DNA from: Litoribaculum gwangyangense
Lineage (GTDB): Bacteria; Bacteroidota; Bacteroidia; Flavobacteriales; Flavobacteriaceae
DNA: 64,000 bases
NCBI RefSeq assembly: GCF_039543505.1
Contig: NZ_BAABJW010000001.1
Span: forward strand, 62,001 to 126,000
Direction of reading: 5' to 3'
Below, piece after piece: positions 8,987 through 17,515 of the stretch. A program made the translations under genes and the position numbers. The notes beneath the pieces are model-generated. The model made no database searches, was not told where the DNA came from, and was given only the letters and a program-made list of their open reading frames with translations. Within the stretch, counting starts at the first letter, position 1. Every line of letters starts with the position of its first letter.

Positions 8987-9810
8987 AGCTTTGCGTTTTT
9001 ATATTCACCTAATACTTTAAAGCCTTCACCCATAATGTCAATAATAGATTTTGCTTTTTTAAAATCGATGTATTTTTCAAAAGTCACATCCACAAAAAAG
9101 GCATATTTCCAAGGCGTTTCCACTATTGGTAACGATTGAATTTTAGTTAAATTCAATTTACAATCGCTCATAACATTCAAAATAGCCGCTAAGCTACCAC
9201 GCTTATGGTCGGTTTCAAACTTAACCGAAGCCTTATTGATTTCATTTTCTGGAACTTCAGAATTAGTGCGTTTTACGATGGCGAAACGGGTTTCGTTGTG
9301 TTTTATCGTTTGAATACTATGTGCCAAAATATCCAATTCAAAAATTTCAGCAGCCATAATACTGGCAATAGCTCCTATTCCTTTTAATTTCTTTTCGTGG
9401 ATACGTTGGGCCACTTCAGCAGTGTCTTTATCTTCAATTAACTTAATATGAGGGTACAGCTTGAAAAACTCTTTACACTGCAATAGTGCCATAGGATGCG
9501 AATAGACTTCTTCAATATCGGATATATTTTGATTTGGCAACGCCATTAAATTATGCTGAATATCCAAATAATGCTCGCCAACAATGTGCAGTTTATATTT
9601 ATCAATTAAAGCATAATTGGGAATGATGGAACCTGCAATAGAATTCTCTAAAGCCATAATAGCGGCATCACAAGATTCTGAAATTAAGGAATCAACCACG
9701 ATATCGAATGTTAAACATTCGATAACATCAACGGGTTTATCAAAAAATTGCTGTGACACAATATGATGAAAAGACCCTTTTACTCCCTGTATGGCTACTG
9801 TGTTAATCAA
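8983..9810 (-). CDS. pheA: Prephenate dehydratase
   Basis: Converts prephenate to phenylpyruvate. The 275 residues comprise a catalytic domain with ENS (55-57) and the catalytic TRF motif (174-176), then an ACT domain from about residue 195. The allosteric motifs are degenerate: ESRP is QSLP (225-228) and GALV is GSLA. Phenylalanine feedback may therefore differ from the E. coli or Corynebacterium enzymes. It is the first structural gene after the attenuator leader and is not fused to a chorismate mutase, which here is fused to DAHP synthase. Confidence 0.95.
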   Translation of the reverse strand: MINTVAIQGVKGSFHHIVSQQFFDKPVDVIECLTFDIVVDSLISESCDAAIMALENSIAGSIIPNYALIDKYKLHIVGEHYLDIQHNLMALPNQNISDIEEVYSHPMALLQCKEFFKLYPHIKLIEDKDTAEVAQRIHEKKLKGIGAIASIMAAEIFELDILAHSIQTIKHNETRFAIVKRTNSEVPENEINKASVKFETDHKRGSLAAILNVMSDCKLNLTKIQSLPIVETPWKYAFFVDVTFEKYIDFKKAKSIIDIMGEGFKVLGEYKNAKL

Positions 9811-9850
9811 AATTCAAATTCATTTTTTATACACTCAATCAATTGTTGAA

Positions 9851-9880
9851 CAAAAAAAAGTCTCGATTTTCATCGAGACT
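9851..9880 (-). terminator. Attenuator (intrinsic terminator) in the pheA leader
   Basis: On the minus strand AGTCTCGAT, a four-base loop and ATCGAGACT (9880 to 9859) form a perfect nine-base-pair stem followed by eight T. It lies between the leader peptide stop codon and pheA, so it must be read through for the operon to be expressed. Its 5' arm (GTCTCG) is also complementary to CGAGAC inside the leader reading frame (9917-9922), which supplies the competing antiterminator. Confidence 0.9.
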
Positions 9881-9903
9881 CATATTAAATTTATTGTTAT
9901 AAA

Positions 9904-9981
9904 TTATACATACAAGGTCTCGTTCCTTTTACTAAAAAAGAAATAAAACCAATTGTTAAAATATGTATAATGTACTGTCAT
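9904..9981 (-). CDS. Aromatic leader peptide (pheL-type) of the pheA operon attenuator
   Basis: A 25-codon frame, ATG at 9981 and TAA at 9904, upstream of pheA. Residues 5-16 read YTYFNNWFYFFF, with five Phe, three Tyr and one Trp in twelve codons. The segment CGAGAC lies just after the Phe codons and can pair with the 5' arm of the downstream terminator. Ribosome stalling on uncharged tRNA-Phe or tRNA-Tyr would leave this antiterminator free to form, the classical pheA/trp attenuation logic. There is no Shine-Dalgarno sequence, as usual in this phylum. Translation is inferred, not shown. Confidence 0.85.
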   Translation of the reverse strand: MTVHYTYFNNWFYFFFSKRNETLYV

Positions 9982-10108
9982 TGTCTTAATTATGTCGCTA
10001 AAGTAGTTAATTATTTAAGAAATCAAAATACAATAAAATCTTTTTTTTTCTTTATTTAAAAGTTTTAAAGATTTTATAGCAAAACTTCCTTTACATTGTA
10101 TAATCAAT

Positions 10109-10116
10109 TATTTTTG
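10109..10116 (+). promoter_or_regulatory. Probable -7 box of the gldA promoter
   Basis: TATTTTTG matches the Bacteroidota -7 consensus TAnnTTTG and lies 17 bases before the gldA start. No convincing -33 TTTG is seen at the usual distance. Confidence 0.45.
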
Positions 10117-10133
10117 AACAAATAATTTCAAAT

Positions 10134-11027
10134 ATGTCTATTGAGGTAACAGGAATTTCAAAACTTTACGGTCATCAAAAAGCATTGAATAATGTGTCAT
10201 TCAAGGTTGAAAAACCTGAAATTGTTGGTTTTTTAGGACCCAATGGGGCTGGAAAATCAACCATGATGAAAATTTTAACTACGTATTTAAGTGCCAATGA
10301 CGGGATTGCCAAAGTAAATGGATTTGATGTAAATGAAAACACCCAGAAAGTTCAACAAAGTGTAGGTTATTTACCAGAGCATAACCCCTTGTATTTAGAT
10401 ATGTTTGTAAAAGAATATCTTTCATTTAATGCCCATATTTATAAGGCTGATAAAAATAGAGTCGATGAAGTTATTGAAATAACAGGTTTAACCCCTGAGG
10501 CTCATAAAAAAATTGGTCAACTCTCTAAAGGCTATCGCCAACGTGTTGGCTTAGCAAATGCCTTGTTGCACGATCCTGATGTTTTGATTTTAGATGAACC
10601 TACCACGGGATTAGACCCCAACCAATTAGTAGATATTAGAAATTTGATAAAAACCATTGGAAAAACCAAAACGGTATTTCTTTCAACTCACATTATGCAG
10701 GAAGTTGAAGCTATGTGTGAACGCGTTATTATTATTAATAAAGGAGAAATTGTTGCCGATAAAAAACTGAAAGATTTACGTGATGAAAAAGAACAAACCG
10801 TTATTGTTGAGTTTGATTATCGTGTTGAAGATACTTTCTTATTGAAGTTGCCTAAAGTAAAAAGCGTTGTAAATACTTATGATTTTGTTTATGAAATTAC
10901 CTTTAAGACTTCTGAAGACATGCGTTCTCATGTATTTGATTTTGCACATGACAATCAATTAAAAATTCTTCAACTTAATCAAAAAAATGCGAGTTTAGAA
11001 TCTCTTTTTAGAGAACTAACTTCATAA
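10134..11027 (+). CDS. gldA: Gliding motility ABC transporter ATP-binding protein GldA
   Basis: ATPase subunit of the GldA-GldF-GldG transporter, which is needed for gliding in Flavobacterium johnsoniae. The 297 residues include Walker A GPNGAGKST, the ABC signature LSKGYRQRVGLANAL and Walker B VLILDEPTTGLDP, followed by the H-loop STHIMQEVEAMC. The opening residues and the GYLPEHNPLYLDM segment closely resemble GldA as I remember it. The partner genes gldF and gldG are not in this window, as is usual. The gene stands alone between the pheA leader and pta. Confidence 0.9.
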   Translation: MSIEVTGISKLYGHQKALNNVSFKVEKPEIVGFLGPNGAGKSTMMKILTTYLSANDGIAKVNGFDVNENTQKVQQSVGYLPEHNPLYLDMFVKEYLSFNAHIYKADKNRVDEVIEITGLTPEAHKKIGQLSKGYRQRVGLANALLHDPDVLILDEPTTGLDPNQLVDIRNLIKTIGKTKTVFLSTHIMQEVEAMCERVIIINKGEIVADKKLKDLRDEKEQTVIVEFDYRVEDTFLLKLPKVKSVVNTYDFVYEITFKTSEDMRSHVFDFAHDNQLKILQLNQKNASLESLFRELTS

Positions 11028-11179
11028 AACCCCTAGATATTTTTCATTTTTATTTGGTTTTTACATTTTCATATTAACCATGACAAATATCATCTTTACA
11101 AGAAATAGAAGACCTTAAATTTGCCATAAGTTATTTCAAAAATTATTCTCATTTAAAACAATAAAAAAAGTTAACAAAG

Positions 11180-11187
11180 TATCTTTG
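11180..11187 (+). promoter_or_regulatory. Probable -7 box of the pta-ackA promoter
   Basis: TATCTTTG fits TAnnTTTG exactly and lies 21 bases before the pta start codon. The -33 element is unclear. Confidence 0.5.
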
Positions 11188-11208
11188 TATTAAACCAAAA
11201 AAATAGCA

Positions 11209-13296
11209 ATGAGTAAAGGAATTTATGTAGCAACCATTGAGCCTAATAGCGGAAAATCTATTGTAGTTCTTGGTTTAATGCGCATGCTTTTGGGCAAAAC
11301 GGCAAAGGTTGGGTATTTCAGACCTATTATAGATGATCTTGATGACGGTGAATTAGATAATCATATTAGCACCGTACTTTCACATTTTGAAATAAATATC
11401 AATTATAAAAAGTCTTTTGCTTATACCAGAAATGAAGTTCTCAATTTATACAACCAGGGTAAATCAGGAGAAGTTATTGATGAAATTATTAAAAAATACA
11501 AATACTTAGAAGGTCAATTTGACATTGTCTTGGTTGAAGGTACAGATTTCTCTCATGAAAATTCTAGTATAGAATTAGATTTAAATCTCTTAATTTCAAA
11601 AAACTTAGGGCTTCCTGTTATCATTGTTACAAGAGGAGATAAAGGAGATCTTAAAACCATTGTTGATAATGTGCAATTAGCTTTTGATACTTTTAAACAA
11701 GAGGTAGATGTGCTTTCTATAATGACCAATAAAGTAAATAAAGAAAACCTAAAAGACCTAAAAAGTTTATTAAAAGAACGCATTAAAAATACAGATATTA
11801 CTGTTATTCCAATTATTCATAGTTTATCAAGCCCAACCATAAAAGAGATTGTAAAATCATTAGATGGGAGAGTGCTTTTTGGGAAAGATATGCTAAATAA
11901 TCTCTCAGAAAATTTTAGTGTTGGCGCTATGCAACTTCGCAACTACTTAACCTATTTAAAAGAAAATGCTTTAGTAATTACTCCTGGAGATAGAGCTGAT
12001 ATTATATTAGGAGCACTACAAGCCAATATCTCGAAGAACTATCCTAAAATTTCAGGGATTATTTTAACTGGTGGTCTTATACCAGAAGAACCTATTTTAA
12101 AATTAATAGAAGGGCTCTCAAGTGTTGTTCCAATTATAAGCGTAGCTGGTGGCACTTATTCTGTAACCAATAGTATAGGCACTATTAAGCCTAAAATATA
12201 TGCTGAAAACATAGAAAAAATAAATACTTCCATAACAACCTTTGAAAAACATGTAGATACGGATAAGCTTTCCAATGATTTAATAACTTTTGAATCGGAT
12301 ATTTTTACTCCAAGAATGTTCCAATATAATTTGTTACAACGTGCTTTAAAAAACAAAAAACACATTGTTTTACCTGAAGGTTATGATGAACGTGTTTTAA
12401 GAGCAGCCGCCAGATTAATTGATGCACATGTTGTAGAACTCACATTGTTAGGTGAAAAAGACCAAATTAAAGAGCTTTTAGAAAAACTAGATATTCCACT
12501 TAACATAAATAAAGTAAACATTGTATCACCAACAAAATCGCCACATTTTGATGATTACGTAAAAACTCTTTATGAGCTAAGAAAACATAAAAATGTAAAC
12601 ATGGAAATGGCTCGAGATATGATATCAGATGTGTCGTATTTTGGCACCATGATGATACATAAAGGACATGCTGACGGCATGGTTTCTGGTGCTGTGCATA
12701 CCACGCAACACACGCTTCGACCTGCACTTCAATTCATTAAAACCAAACCAGGTGTAAATATAGTGTCCTCTATTTTCTTTATGTGCTTAGAAGATAGAAT
12801 ATCCGTTTTTGGAGACTGTGCTATTAACCCTAATCCAAATGCTGTAGAGTTAGCAGAAATTGCCATATCCTCAGCTAAAACCGCTAAGGATTTTGGAATC
12901 GAACCTAAAGTAGCCATGCTTTCATATTCCTCTGGTGCTTCTGGAAAAGGAGCCGACGTTGAAAAAGTTAGAGAAGCTACTGAAATTGTTAAAAAACAAG
13001 CACCCCATATTAAAATTGAAGGCCCCATTCAGTATGATGCGGCAGTTGATATGCGCATTGGGAAAAGCAAATTACCAGATTCTGAAGTTGCTGGGCATGC
13101 TAGTGTGCTTATTTTTCCCGATTTAAATACAGGGAACAACACCTACAAAGCGGTGCAACGAGAAACTGGAGCTTTAGCTATTGGCCCTGTTTTACAGGGA
13201 TTAAACAAACCAGTTAATGATTTAAGCAGGGGCTGTACCGTAGATGATATTTACAGTACGGTTATCATTACAGCTATTCAAGCCCAAGACGTTTAA
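11209..13296 (+). CDS. pta: Phosphate acetyltransferase, long form
   Basis: Interconverts acetyl-CoA and acetyl-phosphate. The 695 residues match the long Pta class. Residues 1 to about 215 are a dethiobiotin-synthetase-like P-loop domain (IEPNSGKSIVVLG). About 220-330 form a DRTGG domain (GDRADIILGA, ILTGGLIPEEPI). From about 370 comes the catalytic PTA domain (VLPEGYDERVLRAA, MLSYSSGASGKG, FPDLNTGNNTYK). ackA follows after 93 bases in the same direction, forming the usual pta-ackA overflow pathway. Confidence 0.96.
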   Translation: MSKGIYVATIEPNSGKSIVVLGLMRMLLGKTAKVGYFRPIIDDLDDGELDNHISTVLSHFEININYKKSFAYTRNEVLNLYNQGKSGEVIDEIIKKYKYLEGQFDIVLVEGTDFSHENSSIELDLNLLISKNLGLPVIIVTRGDKGDLKTIVDNVQLAFDTFKQEVDVLSIMTNKVNKENLKDLKSLLKERIKNTDITVIPIIHSLSSPTIKEIVKSLDGRVLFGKDMLNNLSENFSVGAMQLRNYLTYLKENALVITPGDRADIILGALQANISKNYPKISGIILTGGLIPEEPILKLIEGLSSVVPIISVAGGTYSVTNSIGTIKPKIYAENIEKINTSITTFEKHVDTDKLSNDLITFESDIFTPRMFQYNLLQRALKNKKHIVLPEGYDERVLRAAARLIDAHVVELTLLGEKDQIKELLEKLDIPLNINKVNIVSPTKSPHFDDYVKTLYELRKHKNVNMEMARDMISDVSYFGTMMIHKGHADGMVSGAVHTTQHTLRPALQFIKTKPGVNIVSSIFFMCLEDRISVFGDCAINPNPNAVELAEIAISSAKTAKDFGIEPKVAMLSYSSGASGKGADVEKVREATEIVKKQAPHIKIEGPIQYDAAVDMRIGKSKLPDSEVAGHASVLIFPDLNTGNNTYKAVQRETGALAIGPVLQGLNKPVNDLSRGCTVDDIYSTVIITAIQAQDV

Positions 13297-13389
13297 ACTA
13301 TGAAATGCTCATTAACAAAATTGCTAACCCAGTTATATGATAATCTAGGTATGGCATCTGACCAATTAAAAACAATTAAATATTAACAG

Positions 13390-14577
13390 ATGAAAGTACT
13401 TGTTTTAAACTCTGGAAGTTCGTCGTTAAAATTTCAATTATTTTCGATGCCAGAAGCACTTGTTTTATGTTCTGGTTTAATTGAACGAATTGGTTTTGAG
13501 GACGCAAAATTTACATTTAAATCTAAGAACAATTCCATTGAAATAGTAACTGCCATTCCAAATCATAAAATAGGTCTAGAGCTTGTTTCTGAGCAACTAT
13601 TAAATAGTAAAAATAACTTAATTAAATCCTCTGATGCTATTGATATTGTTGGGCATCGGGTGGTTCATGGTGGAAATTACTTTAGTAAAACTACGGAGGT
13701 CACAAAAGAGGTTAAAGAAAAAATTGAAGCCCTTTCTAGTTTAGCACCGCTACATAATTCTGCAAACCTGGAAGGCATTGAAGTTGCTGAAGCCATTTTT
13801 ACCAAAGCAAAACAAGTAGCTGTTTTTGATACAGCATTTCATCAGTCTATTCCAGAATATGCCTATAATTATGCTATCCCTGTTGATTTAACGAACAAAC
13901 ATCACATTCGTTTATATGGATTTCACGGTACAAGCCACAAATTCGTTTCTGAAAAAGCCATTGAATTTTTATCCTTAAAAAGCTCAAAATTAATTAGTAT
14001 CCATTTAGGAAATGGTTGTAGCATGACAGCCATTAAGAATGGGAAAAGTATGGATCATTCATTAGGGTTTTCGCCAAATAATGGATTAATTATGGGAACA
14101 CGTTCTGGTGATATTGACTCGTCCATAATTTTTTATTTAGTCGATAAACTTGGTTACAGCTTAAACGACATAAGCAATATTTTACAAAAGAAAAGTGGAA
14201 TGTTAGGTTTAACAGGATTTAGTGATTTAAGAGATATTCAAAAAGAAGCTGAAAAAGGCAATAAAGCATGCCAACTGGCCCTGCAGATGAATGCTTACCG
14301 TATTAAAAAATATATTGGAAGTTATACCGCCGTTTTAAATGGATTAGATGCCATAATTTTTACTGCTGGTATTGGAGAAAATTCAAGTTTAATGAGACAA
14401 ATGGTTTGTAACGATTTAAATTATTTAGGAATTGAACTTGATGAGGAGAAAAATCAGGAAAAATCGGAGAATATTAAGGTTGTAAATACGGAAAAGTCAA
14501 AAGTTAAAATATTAGTAATTCCTACAAACGAAGAATTAGAAATCGCAAAACAATCCGTTAAGCTATTCGAATATTAA
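13390..14577 (+). CDS. ackA: Acetate kinase
   Basis: Makes acetate and ATP from acetyl-phosphate. The 395 residues carry NSGSSSLKF at the N-terminus, and HRVVHGG, FHGTSHK, HLGNG, GTRSGDID and FTAGIGENS, all conserved in the acetate and sugar kinase superfamily. It completes the Pta-AckA pathway with the gene before it. Its 3' end overlaps the end of the convergent DUF2807 gene by 15 bases. Confidence 0.97.
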   Translation: MKVLVLNSGSSSLKFQLFSMPEALVLCSGLIERIGFEDAKFTFKSKNNSIEIVTAIPNHKIGLELVSEQLLNSKNNLIKSSDAIDIVGHRVVHGGNYFSKTTEVTKEVKEKIEALSSLAPLHNSANLEGIEVAEAIFTKAKQVAVFDTAFHQSIPEYAYNYAIPVDLTNKHHIRLYGFHGTSHKFVSEKAIEFLSLKSSKLISIHLGNGCSMTAIKNGKSMDHSLGFSPNNGLIMGTRSGDIDSSIIFYLVDKLGYSLNDISNILQKKSGMLGLTGFSDLRDIQKEAEKGNKACQLALQMNAYRIKKYIGSYTAVLNGLDAIIFTAGIGENSSLMRQMVCNDLNYLGIELDEEKNQEKSENIKVVNTEKSKVKILVIPTNEELEIAKQSVKLFEY

Positions 14578-15309
14578 TCGCCCTTTATATAGTTCTTCAA
14601 CATTCACTTGAGGTGGTTGGTTTACAGCTATGACATTTCCGGTTCCTAAAATTTTACCCGTAATGGATTGTTGTGGATTTACTATCATATCATTAGAACT
14701 TCTATTCCAAATCGTTACATTTTGAGCAATTAAATCTCGTCCTTCAAAGCGACTTGTGCCTGCTGCGAAGGTTATATCCATGTTATTGGTTTGTCCAGAG
14801 ATAAAACAATTTGAAATTCCGTTAAACACCAAACTAAAACTATTGTTATTAATTTTTAAGTTGAAATCACCACTAATAAAGGAATTTGGTAAGCTAAAAT
14901 CTTCAGACAAAATACGCAAACTCGGATACGTTAAAACCCCTTTAGAGCTTACAGTGTACTGGGTAGAACTCCTAATCTCCGTAATGTTTGGTGAGGTTAT
15001 ATACACTTTGGTAATACCATAATCCCGAACATAATTACAGGTGTTTTGATCGGTTAACGTTAATCTCTCATCTATAACCGTGGCAGTTACGTCATTCATC
15101 AGGTTTTTACCCGTTTCAATAATTATCTTTTGTTCTAAACCTTCTTCAACTATTAATTCGATATCTCGATTGACCAGAATTTTGTTAAAAGTTCCAACGG
15201 TGATTTCCTTTCGAATAATAGGTCCTGATTTTTGAAAACAATCAACAGCACTTTCACTATCACAGGCTATTATTAGAAATAAACAAACTATGTAAATTAC
15301 GTTTTTCAT
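14563..15309 (-). CDS. DUF2807 (head/adhesin-like) lipoprotein
   Basis: 248 residues starting MKNVIYIVCLFLIIACDSES, a lipoprotein signal with Cys at residue 16. The start at 15309 was chosen because it gives a clean signal peptide and a four-base overlap with the upstream gene; an in-frame extension to 15384 would destroy both. The body is a run of short beta strands typical of the putative auto-transporter adhesin head domain DUF2807, common in Bacteroidota and of unproven function. It is coupled to the PagL-like outer membrane protein. Confidence 0.8.
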   Translation of the reverse strand: MKNVIYIVCLFLIIACDSESAVDCFQKSGPIIRKEITVGTFNKILVNRDIELIVEEGLEQKIIIETGKNLMNDVTATVIDERLTLTDQNTCNYVRDYGITKVYITSPNITEIRSSTQYTVSSKGVLTYPSLRILSEDFSLPNSFISGDFNLKINNNSFSLVFNGISNCFISGQTNNMDITFAAGTSRFEGRDLIAQNVTIWNRSSNDMIVNPQQSITGKILGTGNVIAVNQPPQVNVEELYKGRLIFE

Positions 15310-16403
15310 AATCTTACACCTAAACCAAATTCGACTGCTTCCGCTTTTGCAAGGTGTGATTTTAATGTTAGGGCTCCAAACCATTTCTTAGAAAAATAAC
15401 GTTTTAACCCAATCCTAAAATAGGTTCGCCCTTCAAAATCATAAGGATAATATACATAATATCCTACTTGAGTTTCCAATGAGGTTTTATTTATAAACAG
15501 TTCATGTCCGGCAAAAACTCCAACACGCTTATAGTCTTCATCACCTCTAACATCCTCTTCAGGAAATGAGACACTTTTATAAAAAATCAATTCTTTTAAA
15601 AAGTTTGAAAAAAACACATCGGTTCCCAATTGTAAAGCACTTTTTCTGTTGATTCGCTTATCAACATACCCCGAAAAGATGTAAAAAGGAAATTGACCAC
15701 TTGCCACGATATCACTTTCATTAATGCCTGTTCTAAAAACCAAATTATACTTCAAAGGCTCTGAAAAAACTTTGTCCCTTTCACCCAAAGTATTTTGGAA
15801 TTCCAGCTCCTCATCGTCTAAATTATATATTATTCCCAAATTAAACGTTATGGAATTTATACTAGCATTAGGTGCTTTTATATTGGCGTTTGAATAATGG
15901 ATAAAAGATAGCCCTGCCTGTAACCCAAAATGATGAAAAATGCGTTCTTTTTTATAATTGAGCATCATATAAGTGCTACTTAATAAATGAGTCCCAAATG
16001 CAATATTTTTAAAGTTCTTTTCTTTGTCATAGGGATTTGCATTGTAACCTAAACCTTGACCAATACGGAACATTAAATTCCGTTTAAAAAAATAAAAATT
16101 ATAATGTGCATAAAGGGCCGCATTGTTACCTAAAACTTCATTTTTAAGGTTTTGGTAAATAAAAGAAACCCCATAATCTGGGTAATTAAAACGCTGTTCC
16201 CAGTCATTAAATCCGTAGGTTTTTTTATTCCAAGCTAGAATAATACCTTCGGGATGTCCATTTATTAAATGCAAAATATCGTTGTTGTGAAGTGCTATAT
16301 TCCCTTTAAAATAATTAACCTCCATATAAGAGGTTTGCGTTTTGTCTTGTGAAAAAGAAAAACAACTATACAAGTAAAAAATGCACAAAAGAAAATGCCT
16401 CAT
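15306..16403 (-). CDS. PagL-like lipid A deacylase / acyloxyacyl hydrolase family outer membrane protein
   Basis: 365 residues with a signal peptide (MRHFLLCIFYLYSCFSFSQ) and alternating beta-strand segments of an outer-membrane barrel. FIHYSNAN contains His169 and Ser171 in the HxSN arrangement that forms the catalytic pair in PagL, which removes the 3-O acyl chain of lipid A. The protein is about twice the size of the Pseudomonas enzyme, as in other Bacteroidota members. It overlaps the DUF2807 lipoprotein gene by four bases, so both probably act at the outer membrane. The activity is inferred from family only. Confidence 0.75.
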   Translation of the reverse strand: MRHFLLCIFYLYSCFSFSQDKTQTSYMEVNYFKGNIALHNNDILHLINGHPEGIILAWNKKTYGFNDWEQRFNYPDYGVSFIYQNLKNEVLGNNAALYAHYNFYFFKRNLMFRIGQGLGYNANPYDKEKNFKNIAFGTHLLSSTYMMLNYKKERIFHHFGLQAGLSFIHYSNANIKAPNASINSITFNLGIIYNLDDEELEFQNTLGERDKVFSEPLKYNLVFRTGINESDIVASGQFPFYIFSGYVDKRINRKSALQLGTDVFFSNFLKELIFYKSVSFPEEDVRGDEDYKRVGVFAGHELFINKTSLETQVGYYVYYPYDFEGRTYFRIGLKRYFSKKWFGALTLKSHLAKAEAVEFGLGVRL

Positions 16404-16436
16404 AATAAGAATTACGGAGCAAAAATAACGTAATAT

Positions 16437-17393
16437 TTAAAACAACTTAGATGCGATGGCTTTTATATTATCGCTTTTACCCATAGAATAGTAATGTAAC
16501 ACAGGGACACCAGCTCTTTTGAGTTCTTCCGATTGTTTGATTGCCCACTCAATACCGACTTCCCGCACTTGGGCATTGTCCTTACATTTTTCAACTTCAT
16601 TTATCAAAGCTTCCGGTAAGTCTATTTTAAAAACCTGTGGCAACAATTGTAAATGACGTTTAACTGCTATGGGTTTTATACCCGGAATAATAGGCACATT
16701 AATACCCGCTTCCTTTACTTTATCAACAAAATCAAAGAATTTTTCATTATCGAAAAACATCTGTGTTACCACATAATCGGCGCCTGCATCTACTTTTTCT
16801 TTAAGGCGTTTTAAATCCGATTGCAACGATGGTGCTTCCATGTGCTTTTCTGGGTAACCTGCAACACCAATACAAAAGTCTGATTTATGTTCAGATTCAA
16901 TAACATCGTGTAAATATTTACCGGTATTTAAATTTTGGATTTGAGCCACCAAATCGCTTGCAAATTGATGACCTCCTTTTGAAGGTTCAAAATATTTTTG
17001 ATGACTCATCGCATCACCTCGTAAGGCCATCACATTTTGAATACCAAGGTAATGACAATCTACCAACAAATATTCGGTTTCCTCTTTTGTAAACCCTCCA
17101 CACAATACGTGTGGTATGGCATCCACATTGTATTTATGTTGAATAGAAGCACAAATACCAACCGTTCCGGGGCGCATACGGGTAATTTTTCTGTCTAAAA
17201 GCCCGTCGCCCTTATCAATGTACACATACTCTTCACGCGATGTAGTTACATCAATAAATGGCGGATTAAATTCCATTAACGGGTCTATGTTATCATAGAG
17301 TTCCTGAATATTTCTCCCTTTTTGTGGTGGTATAATTTCAAACGAAAACAAGGTTTTTCCGTTCGCTTTTTTAATATGGTCTGTTACTTTCAT
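16437..17393 (-). CDS. metF: 5,10-methylenetetrahydrofolate reductase
   Basis: FAD enzyme that makes 5-methyl-THF, the methyl donor for MetH, whose gene lies directly upstream. The 318 residues fit the bacterial single-domain type. FSFEIIPPQKG holds the catalytic Glu, and ALRGD, TQMFFDN and PGIKPI are typical. It is in the metH operon but separated from metH by a 122-base repeat-bearing spacer. It is therefore probably under the same SAM riboswitch, unless that spacer blocks read-through. Confidence 0.96.
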   Translation of the reverse strand: MKVTDHIKKANGKTLFSFEIIPPQKGRNIQELYDNIDPLMEFNPPFIDVTTSREEYVYIDKGDGLLDRKITRMRPGTVGICASIQHKYNVDAIPHVLCGGFTKEETEYLLVDCHYLGIQNVMALRGDAMSHQKYFEPSKGGHQFASDLVAQIQNLNTGKYLHDVIESEHKSDFCIGVAGYPEKHMEAPSLQSDLKRLKEKVDAGADYVVTQMFFDNEKFFDFVDKVKEAGINVPIIPGIKPIAVKRHLQLLPQVFKIDLPEALINEVEKCKDNAQVREVGIEWAIKQSEELKRAGVPVLHYYSMGKSDNIKAIASKLF

Positions 17394-17400
17394 TACTAAA

Positions 17401-17513
17401 GCCCATTAAACCCCCAAAAGGGGAACACTTACTTGGGCAAGTTAAATGTTTTTGTAGTTATTTATTTTCTGCCAATACTGATTCCTCCCATTTGGAGAGG
17501 TTAGTTGGGGCCT
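17401..17513. repeat. Palindromic intergenic repeat inside the metH-metF operon
   Basis: Two hairpin modules face each other. CCCC (17412-17415), four A and GGGG sit inside GCCCA (17401-17405) / TGGGC (17434-17438). CCTC (17484-17487) and GAGG (17497-17500) flank a second hairpin followed by TTGGGGCC. Such G/C-run modules in inverted order resemble a dispersed intergenic repeat that I associate with flavobacterial genomes. Here it occupies the whole spacer between two operon genes. Confidence 0.5.
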
Positions 17514-17515
17514 TT

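Noticed and set aside
15310..15384. Longer start for the DUF2807 lipoprotein
   Set aside because: It would place 25 polar residues before the signal peptide and overlap the PagL-like gene by 79 bases.
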